A stretch of 10,988 nucleotides of DNA from Deltaproteobacteria bacterium RIFOXYA12_FULL_61_11 (GTDB lineage: Bacteria > Bdellovibrionota_F > JAHFAK01 > YA12-FULL-61-11), in the NCBI GenBank assembly GCA_001799195.1, contig MGSU01000123.1, positions 1 to 10,988 on the forward strand, written 5' to 3'. Every line of letters starts with the position of its first letter. Within the stretch, counting starts at the first letter, position 1. Under the pieces are notes generated by a model. The model made no database searches. It was given only the letters and a program-made list of their open reading frames with translations, and had not been told where the DNA came from. The translations under genes and the position numbers were made by a program. This document shows positions 6,912 to 10,988 of this stretch, piece after piece.

Positions 6912-7817
6912 ATGCGCCGCAAGAAGCCCATCAGTGTACTCGGGTACGATAACTATCGCCTCTACCTCGAGGACATGTACCACCACCTTAAGAAGACCCG
7001 GCGCGGCTTCTCGTACCGGGCCTTTTCGGCCATGGCTGGTCTGACCTCTCCGAATTTCCTCAAACTGGTCATCATGGGAGATCGCAACCTCGGTCAGGAC
7101 AGTGTCGAGCGTTGTGCCGAAGCCCTCGATCTGACGAAAAAAGAACACGAGTATTTTCGGGTATTGGTTTCTTTCAACCAAGCGCGAACGACCGAGGAGA
7201 AGAACTGCTACGTCGAGAAGCTGCGCAAGTTCAGACCGACGAAGGAGGTTCGGCGCCTGGAGAAGCGGCACCACCAATTCTGCAGCCACTGGTATATACC
7301 GGTCATTCGAGAAATGGTCGATCTGCAGGAATTCCGACCGGATCCGGCGTGGATCGCCTCGCGTATCAATCCTCCTATCCGCAAGAGCGAAGCCAAGCAG
7401 GCTCTGCATATCCTCGAGGACTTGGGCATCCTCCTACTGGAGCACGGGACCTACCGGAAGAGGGAACGTTCGCTCAGCACCGGCGATGAAGTGCAAAGCG
7501 TTCTGGCCAAGAATTTGCTGCACCAGATGATCCAACTCGGGTGTGAGGCCCTTGACCGGGTTCCCTCGGAACAGCGCGACATCAGCGCCTTGACCTTGTC
7601 CATCACCCAAGCCCAGTTCGAAGCCATCAAACGCAGGATCCAACTCTTCCGCAAGGAAATCCTACAGCTCGCAACGACCGAAGATCGCACGGACAAGATC
7701 TACCAGTTCAACTTCCAGTTCTTCCCCTTGCTGCGAGATCCCGCGGAGGTGGTGGTTACGGCGGAGGAACCTGCAACCCCCGAGAGAACCGAGGACACCG
7801 ATGATGCGACTTCATGA
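6912..7817 (+). CDS. TIGR02147/DUF4423 family HTH regulator
   Basis: This 301-residue cytoplasmic protein matches the TIGR02147/DUF4423 family, which is expanded as paralogues in Fibrobacter and also seen in Bdellovibrio- and Myxococcus-like bacteria. The N-terminal ~85 residues form a helix-turn-helix domain: FSYRAFSAMAGLTSPNFLK at about 33-51, then GDRNLGQDSVERCAEALDLT. The DUF4423 part carries family-typical strings: HWYIPVIREM at 126-135, a winged-helix-like segment ending ALHILEDLGILLLEHGTYRK (164-183), SEQRDISALTLSIT (219-232), and KIYQFNFQFFPL (262-273). The Thr/Glu/Pro-rich tail (280-301) is probably disordered. I chose the ATG at 6912; the longer in-frame TTG reading from 6819 runs through the AT-rich promoter region. 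The 3' end overlaps the lipoprotein start by 17 bp, so the two are translationally linked. Members are usually presumed transcription factors, possibly controlling the adjacent secreted protein. Confidence 0.88.
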   Translation: MRRKKPISVLGYDNYRLYLEDMYHHLKKTRRGFSYRAFSAMAGLTSPNFLKLVIMGDRNLGQDSVERCAEALDLTKKEHEYFRVLVSFNQARTTEEKNCYVEKLRKFRPTKEVRRLEKRHHQFCSHWYIPVIREMVDLQEFRPDPAWIASRINPPIRKSEAKQALHILEDLGILLLEHGTYRKRERSLSTGDEVQSVLAKNLLHQMIQLGCEALDRVPSEQRDISALTLSITQAQFEAIKRRIQLFRKEILQLATTEDRTDKIYQFNFQFFPLLRDPAEVVVTAEEPATPERTEDTDDATS

Positions 7818-9069
7818 TAGGAGCCTAGCCGTAGGGATCGTGTTCCTGTTGATCGGCTGTGTCGACTATTTCTTCGTCGAGGATGAGAAGAAGACCGGGG
7901 ACGTCCGAGAAGAGACTTCCCCTGTTGGGATCAACCCCCTCCTCCCCATCCCGAACCTCGCAGGAGGCACCGAGATCGGCAATCCGATGGCGGGCGGAAC
8001 AGAGCTGGGAAACCCTTACATACTCGAAGGAGTACGGGGAGGTTCACTGGCCGGCGGTGTCGAGATCGGTAATCCCATTCTCATCCCCGAGGACCACGTC
8101 AGGGTCGCCGAGCTCCTCACGTCGAACGAGGGCGGAGCCGTTGCTACCACCTTGCGCCGTCCCGACCTCAACTTCTTGATCCTGGTCACCGATGCTCCTG
8201 CGACCGAAGTCCGCCGCTTCGACGCGAATATCGGTACCGTTCGGGCCCTGCTCGCTCGGGACGGGACCAGGACGAAAGACCTCGAGCTCCTGAACGGTGC
8301 CTTCGAACTGACCGGGCTCACCGGCCTGCGCACGGTGCAACTTGCCGCAGGTTCCCTCCCGGCCGGGATGTGTCACGGAGTGGAGTTGGTGATTGACGGT
8401 TCGACCACCATCAAGCTCGACACGCTGACCGCGACCTTGACGAGATCGCTCCCGGTTCGCGTGTTGGCCGACTTCACCGTGGAACGGCCAGACCAGGTCG
8501 CGTACGTGCTGGTGCTCGATTTCTCGCCCCAGGAGAGCGTGGTCCCCTTTGCCGATGGGTACGATTTCCGCCCGGCAATCACCGTGCGCAGCCTCGCGCG
8601 GTTCGAGAACGGTTTGTACCAGATGCTCTACCCCCTCGAGCCGACCTCGGACGCTCCGGGGACAGGGCAAGCAGGGAACCCGGATCCCGTGGTTTCGCCG
8701 GTGTTCCCACAGCCAGGGTCATCCCCGGGAACGAGTGAGGACCCAGGAGACCCGTCCCCGTCGGTCGACAGCGAAAGCGGTCCGTGCGACGAAGCCCTGC
8801 CGTGCTGCGAGAGCAAGATTCTCAGTCACGATGAATTCTGCCGCAATGCGGAACGCCGTGTGTACATGCTCTGCGAAGAGAAGGTCGGTGATTGCGGTGG
8901 GAAGCTCATCAAGTACGAACAAGGGCAATTCTGTGACGGGGTCAACTCGACGTGCCCCGGCGGTGAAGTGATAACCCGCCGGGTGGAAGTGTGGGCCGAT
9001 TGTTCTGGAAAAGGTCTCGCTTGCTACGACAAAACGCGGGAATGTACCGCCAAACCCGAGTGCCCGTAA
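7801..9069 (+). CDS. DUF4382-like lipoprotein with AGGTEIGNP repeats and a Cys-rich C-terminus
   Basis: This is a 422-residue exported lipoprotein. A short signal peptide (LAVGIVFLLIGC) ends in a lipobox with Cys20 as the lipid anchor; residue +2 is Val and +3 Asp, so outer-membrane sorting is likely but not certain. After a linker come three copies of a nine-residue motif, AGGTEIGNP (54-62), AGGTELGNP (64-72) and AGGVEIGNP (84-92). Residues about 122-225 resemble DUF4382: LILVTDAPATEVRRFDANIG, LELLNGAFEL, and LPAGMCHGVELVIDG. A Pro/Gly/Ser-rich linker (280-327) leads to a C-terminal domain with 12 cysteines (329-421), an even number consistent with disulphides outside the cytoplasm. The start overlaps the DUF4423 gene; GAGG precedes ATG 7801, and ATG 7804 is an equal alternative. 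Role unknown: a surface or periplasmic protein, probably controlled with its upstream regulator. Confidence 0.88.
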   Translation: MMRLHDRSLAVGIVFLLIGCVDYFFVEDEKKTGDVREETSPVGINPLLPIPNLAGGTEIGNPMAGGTELGNPYILEGVRGGSLAGGVEIGNPILIPEDHVRVAELLTSNEGGAVATTLRRPDLNFLILVTDAPATEVRRFDANIGTVRALLARDGTRTKDLELLNGAFELTGLTGLRTVQLAAGSLPAGMCHGVELVIDGSTTIKLDTLTATLTRSLPVRVLADFTVERPDQVAYVLVLDFSPQESVVPFADGYDFRPAITVRSLARFENGLYQMLYPLEPTSDAPGTGQAGNPDPVVSPVFPQPGSSPGTSEDPGDPSPSVDSESGPCDEALPCCESKILSHDEFCRNAERRVYMLCEEKVGDCGGKLIKYEQGQFCDGVNSTCPGGEVITRRVEVWADCSGKGLACYDKTRECTAKPECP

Positions 9070-9176
9070 CGCAGAACGACCGATCGAACCAATGCTTTTT
9101 GCCCCGGACTGTTCCGAGCAGGTAGGTGCGTGGTAGTTTTCCGTGGGGGGCGTTGAAAGGCTCGTGCTACAGAAAC

Positions 9177-9202
9177 GAAAAAGGGCGGCTTGCGCCGCCC
9201 TT
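9177..9202 (-). terminator. strong intrinsic terminator, minus strand
   Basis: The stem arms AAGGGCGGC (9181-9189) and GCCGCCCTT (9194-9202) are perfectly complementary over 9 bp around a 4-nt loop. On the minus strand the stem is followed by a run of five T, the last two of which overlap the stem's A-T pairs. On the plus strand the downstream sequence (TTCCGCC) is not a U-tract, so the element is oriented to end minus-strand transcripts, though it may slow plus-strand ones from the lipoprotein gene. Confidence 0.82.
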
Positions 9203-9260
9203 CCGCCGACTCTTTCGAGCCTGCTTTTATTTGGAAACCTGAATGGTTCCCCCCCTCAAC
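9177..9260 (-). ncRNA. candidate small RNA (~84 nt) between a promoter and an intrinsic terminator
   Basis: A promoter at 9268-9305 predicts a transcript starting near 9260 on the minus strand and ending at the T-run after the terminator hairpin (~9177). The predicted RNA begins with an unusual run of seven G (complement of 9249-9255). It then has a hairpin with GGAACC and GGTTTCC arms (one bulged U), an A-rich single-stranded stretch (AAATAAAAG), a short GGCTC-GAAA-GAGTC hairpin with a GNRA-type loop, and the terminator. It encodes no plausible peptide with a standard start. It stops about 108 nt short of the convergent lipoprotein gene, so it looks like an independent trans-acting RNA rather than an mRNA leader. 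I cannot match it to any known RNA family. Confidence 0.55.
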
Positions 9261-9267
9261 GAATCCA

Positions 9268-9305
9268 TCTATAACACAGTGCGTAATCCAGGTCAACACT
9301 TTTTT
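9268..9305 (-). promoter_or_regulatory. near-consensus sigma-70 promoter with UP-like A-tract
   Basis: On the minus strand TTGACC (9291-9296, 5 of 6) and TATAGA (9268-9273, 4 of 6 with TATA intact) are separated by exactly 17 bp. Six A (9300-9305) lie 3 bp upstream of the -35 box, where the proximal UP element binds RNA polymerase alpha. This is the best promoter-like sequence in the window, and no protein gene lies downstream of it in its direction. Confidence 0.6.
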
Positions 9306-9324
9306 CGGGCGGTACTACCGTCCG
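9306..9324. repeat. inverted repeat upstream of the small-RNA promoter
   Basis: CGGGCGG and CCGTCCG can pair over 7 bp (one G-T pair on the plus strand, one A-C mismatch on the minus strand) around a TACTA loop. It abuts the A-tract of the small-RNA promoter, so it could be a regulator site or part of a larger structured RNA. Confidence 0.4.
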
Positions 9325-9358
9325 AGAACAAGTTCTTTGGATTCGCGGCTGCGTCAAC

Positions 9359-9413
9359 CAGAAGGACCGGAGGAGGTCATCAGGTCGCTGGCCAATCCGG
9401 CACGGTCCTTCTG
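9359..9413. repeat. 11-bp perfect inverted repeat enclosing a 33-nt insert
   Basis: CAGAAGGACCG (9359-9369) and CGGTCCTTCTG (9403-9413) are perfect complements. The enclosed 33 nt can form an inner hairpin on the plus strand (GCTGG-CCAAT-CCGGC, one G-T pair), giving a stem with a branched or bulged interior such as seen in structured RNAs. The element could instead be a protein-binding site or the remnant of a small mobile element; no copy is seen elsewhere in the window. Confidence 0.55.
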
Positions 9414-9442
9414 CATGATTAATGCCATGCGTTACGACAACT

Positions 9443-9457
9443 CGGAATGGTATTCCG
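9443..9457. repeat. 6-bp perfect inverted repeat with 3-nt loop
   Basis: CGGAAT-GGT-ATTCCG can fold into a tight hairpin in either strand's RNA or act as a dyad DNA site. It is one of the series of dyads in the gene-free stretch. Confidence 0.4.
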
Positions 9458-9514
9458 GTCAGCAGGTTGGGTGGGTGTTCGGGAACCAGCGAGTGCTCGG
9501 GGCCGGTGTCTCTT

Positions 9515-9532
9515 CGTCTCCTCGGGGAGACG
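9515..9532. repeat. 7-bp perfect hairpin downstream of the HARE-HTH-like gene
   Basis: CGTCTCC (9515-9521), a TCGG loop and GGAGACG (9526-9532) form a perfect hairpin 21 bp after the stop codon of the minus-strand gene at 9554. It has no T-run on either side, so it is not a standard intrinsic terminator. It may protect the 3' end of that mRNA. Confidence 0.45.
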
Positions 9533-9553
9533 GATGACTCCGCATGGTTGGGA

Positions 9554-10399
9554 TCAGGAGCGCTCGGGAGGACGTCGTTCAGGGAAAGGCACAAGAGAGT
9601 TTTGATCCTGCAGGGAAGTGGGGAGACCGGTGGGAGCTTCCTCGAGGTCCTCGGGTAGGATGGGATTGAAACGACTGTCCTCGGCGAGGACGAGATCGAG
9701 CATATCCGGGATGGTCGGCCCTTTGTGCGGGTAGCGTCCGAAGACCATACGCATGAGCGTCGGTTGGGCCTCGCAGCGTTCCCCCGCGTTCTTCAGGACC
9801 GAGAAAGCCACGTCGGCCAGTTTGCGATTCTCGCGTTGGATGGCGCGTTCCCCGCGGGCCGTCCGGGCGAACTTGCGTATGGCGTAGGTCGTGCCGGCCC
9901 GGTCGAGGACCTGAATCAACAGATCGTCGCCGAGTTCCAGACGTTGTTGGCGGTACCAAAAGGTCAGGTCGGGAAGGACGTAGCGGACATACTCGTCTTC
10001 TAAGCCGAGGTCGAGGGCCACGATCGGTCGTTCCATCACCAGGCCGCCCTCGAGTTGTAAACGGACCAAGCGTTCGGATCGACCCGAGGAGAAGAAGAGG
10101 GGCCAGAACACGAATAATTTACCGCCGTCGAGTTCGAGAATGCCTTCCTCGAGTTCGTAAGCCCGAGGGGTGATGCGGAAGCGTGCCCCCGCGAGGAGGT
10201 CGAGGGTCAGGGCGAACCGGTTGTCTGAGGTCGTCACGAAGAGGTCGTTGGTCCAGCGTTGCAGGACGCGATGCACCTCGCTCGAGCGTTGGCGCAAGCT
10301 CGGGTCGGCCACCAGTAGACCGTCCAGAATCTCTTCGAGGGTAAGGGGCATGCCGGCCTGGAGCAGAACTCGCTCGATTCGGTCTCGCAGGTCATTCAT
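9554..10399 (-). CDS. hypothetical protein with N-terminal HARE-HTH-like winged helix
   Basis: I do not recognise this 281-residue protein as a whole. Residues 1-66 read like a winged helix of the HARE-HTH kind (found in RpoE delta subunits and restriction-linked proteins): RIERVLLQAGMPLTLEEILDGL, a helix with LRQRSSEVHRVLQRW, then a short wing ending DNRFALT. Similarity is judged by eye. The middle (about 67-200) appears beta-rich with alternating hydrophobics (KLFVFWPLFFSS, LVRLQLEGGLVMERPIVALDLG), then GDDLLIQVLDRAGTTYAIRKF. A short helical region follows and the tail is Pro/Arg-rich. There is no signal peptide or membrane segment, so it is probably cytoplasmic. The ATG at 10399 lacks a clear ribosome binding site but gives a natural first helix. 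It lies downstream of mpl in the same direction, but a 216-bp gap with its own candidate promoter suggests separate transcription. Confidence 0.82.
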   Translation of the reverse strand: MNDLRDRIERVLLQAGMPLTLEEILDGLLVADPSLRQRSSEVHRVLQRWTNDLFVTTSDNRFALTLDLLAGARFRITPRAYELEEGILELDGGKLFVFWPLFFSSGRSERLVRLQLEGGLVMERPIVALDLGLEDEYVRYVLPDLTFWYRQQRLELGDDLLIQVLDRAGTTYAIRKFARTARGERAIQRENRKLADVAFSVLKNAGERCEAQPTLMRMVFGRYPHKGPTIPDMLDLVLAEDSRFNPILPEDLEEAPTGLPTSLQDQNSLVPFPERRPPERS

Positions 10400-10510
10400 G
10401 GAAGCATCGGAACCGTGAGATGCCCAAGTCGGATGATCAACACCCGAGTAGCATAGCCTGGTTGGGGTTTCTTTCCCAGTTTTCCAACGTACCGGTGGAG
10501 TTGGGAAATA

Positions 10511-10538
10511 TTAATACATTGAAATAAATAAAAGTAAA
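10511..10538 (-). promoter_or_regulatory. candidate promoter of the HARE-HTH-like gene
   Basis: In an AT-rich island on the minus strand, TTTACT (10533-10538) and TATTAA (10511-10516) are separated by 16 bp, each with about 4 of 6 consensus matches. It would give a leader of roughly 105 nt. The rest of the 10400-10615 gap shows no gene. Confidence 0.35.
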
Positions 10539-10575
10539 TGAACCAATGGGGGGTGAAAGGACCCCAGAAAGAACG

Positions 10576-10602
10576 AAAAAATCCATCTCCGAGGGAGGGA
10601 GA
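10576..10602 (-). terminator. possible weak terminator after mpl
   Basis: On the minus strand, 14 nt after the mpl stop, a 5-bp stem (TCTCC/GGAGA, at 10598-10602 and 10586-10590) is followed 4 nt later by a run of six T (10576-10581). The stem is short, so termination would be partial at best. Confidence 0.35.
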
Positions 10603-10615
10603 AGAGGGAGGACGC

Positions 10616-10988
10616 TCAGCAGGGACAACAGGTGGTCGGTGGGATCCGGGTGGCAAGATGGTCGCGTAATTTGCCGTGCAAGCCGTTGAAGCCACCATTG
10701 CTGAGTACGAGGACGAGATCTCCGGCGCGGACTTCGTTGCACAGAATGGCGAGGAGTTCGTCGAAGTGGGCCGGGTGCCTGGCCGAGACTCCTTCTGCGA
10801 GGAGAGTGGCGATTGCGACGGACGGATTGAAACGCTCCTCCGGCGCGATCAGTTCGGGTCTGAACACCGGAGCGATCAGCACGTTCCCTGCCTCACGGAG
10901 AGAGGCGGCGATCTCGTGCTGGAAGATGTTGCGCCGGGTCGAATTGGTACGGGGCTCGAAGACCGTCCACAAGCGTCGGTCGGGGTAT
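10616..10988 (-). CDS. mpl: Mpl (murein tripeptide ligase), C-terminal part
   Basis: The 123 visible residues match the C-terminal domain of UDP-N-acetylmuramate:L-alanyl-gamma-D-glutamyl-meso-diaminopimelate ligase. This Mur-ligase relative re-attaches recycled murein tripeptide to UDP-MurNAc in the cytoplasm. Diagnostic segments are RLWTVFEPRTNSTRRNIFQ, LIAPVFRPE, and VRAGDLVLVLSNGGFNGLHGKL near the end. MurC itself lacks the FEPR-N-S/T-RR and SNGGF-G-H strings in this form, so Mpl is preferred. The gene enters from the right edge; its start and its ATP-binding central domain lie outside the window. The last residues (ATRIPPTTCCPC) end in an unusual Cys-rich tail. The presence of mpl implies a peptidoglycan-recycling, diaminopimelate-containing cell wall. 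Confidence 0.9.
   Translation of the reverse strand, partial: YPDRRLWTVFEPRTNSTRRNIFQHEIAASLREAGNVLIAPVFRPELIAPEERFNPSVAIATLLAEGVSARHPAHFDELLAILCNEVRAGDLVLVLSNGGFNGLHGKLRDHLATRIPPTTCCPC

Larger units (their letters stand above)
9070..9553. other. 484-bp non-coding region rich in hairpins and a small-RNA unit
   Basis: No reading frame here looks coding: all are short, without ribosome binding sites or recognisable protein sequence. The left third holds a minus-strand promoter-terminator unit (9177-9305). The right two thirds hold several perfect inverted repeats within ~230 bp: 9306-9324 (7 bp, one G-T), 9359-9413 (11 bp), 9413-9430 (5 bp), 9443-9457 (6 bp) and 9515-9532 (7 bp). It separates two convergent genes, so neither end needs a promoter, which makes the promoter found here more notable. 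Confidence 0.6.

Noticed and set aside
9175-9215. Terminator for the lipoprotein gene on the plus strand
   Set aside because: The stem is symmetrical, but the plus-strand tail is TTCCGCC rather than a T-run, so only the minus orientation is supported.
9177-9260. tracrRNA-like reading of the small RNA (GAAA-loop hairpin, GAGTCGGC string)
   Set aside because: There are no CRISPR repeats, cas genes or anti-repeat in the window. The resemblance is a short chance match.
9229-9268. 13-residue micro-ORF on the minus strand beginning at the -10 box of the small-RNA promoter
   Set aside because: Its ATG lies upstream of the predicted transcription start, so it would not be in the transcript.

Overview
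This is a GC-rich chromosomal window with short AT-rich intergenic islands at about 80-160, 6760-6880 and 10500-10545. It suggests a Gram-negative (diderm) bacterium. It carries a lipoprotein with a lipobox, the C-terminal part of Mpl (a murein tripeptide recycling ligase), and a TIGR02147/DUF4423-type regulator beside a secreted lipoprotein. That last pairing is typical of Fibrobacterota and of deltaproteobacteria-like lineages (Bdellovibrionota, Myxococcota). Fibrobacterota is my first guess; it is an inference, not a proof. I see no IS element, CRISPR array, tRNA or rRNA, and no sign of recent transfer.

Layout. 1-71 (-): start of an XRE-type helix-turn-helix regulator that leaves the window. 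211-2306 (+): a two-gene ABC exporter, ATPase then ABC-2 permease, coupled by an ATGA overlap. 2317-3846 (-): a small Cys-rich DUF3795-type protein followed by a GT4 glycosyltransferase. The glycosyltransferase appears to start at an ACG codon rather than ATG, GTG or TTG. 4039-5928 (+): mnmG, a tRNA modification enzyme, transcribed divergently from the DUF3795 gene, with candidate promoters for both directions in the 192-bp gap. 5979-6728 (+): an unrecognised coiled-coil-like protein, probably in the mnmG transcript. 6912-9069 (+): the DUF4423 regulator overlapping a DUF4382 lipoprotein gene, behind an AT-rich promoter region that holds a 14-bp palindrome. 9070-9553: a 484-bp stretch with no convincing gene. 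It holds what looks like a complete small-RNA unit on the minus strand (A-tract, -35/-10, short transcript, strong intrinsic terminator) and a cluster of hairpins including an 11-bp perfect inverted repeat. 9554-10399 (-): an unrecognised protein with an N-terminal HARE-HTH-like winged helix. 10616-10988 (-): the C-terminal end of Mpl.

The genes do not form one pathway. Three units seem to be functional pairs: the ABC exporter, the DUF3795/glycosyltransferase operon, and the regulator/lipoprotein operon. The observations most worth following are the small-RNA unit at 9177-9305, the ACG start at 3451-3453, and the regulator-lipoprotein pair with its palindrome.
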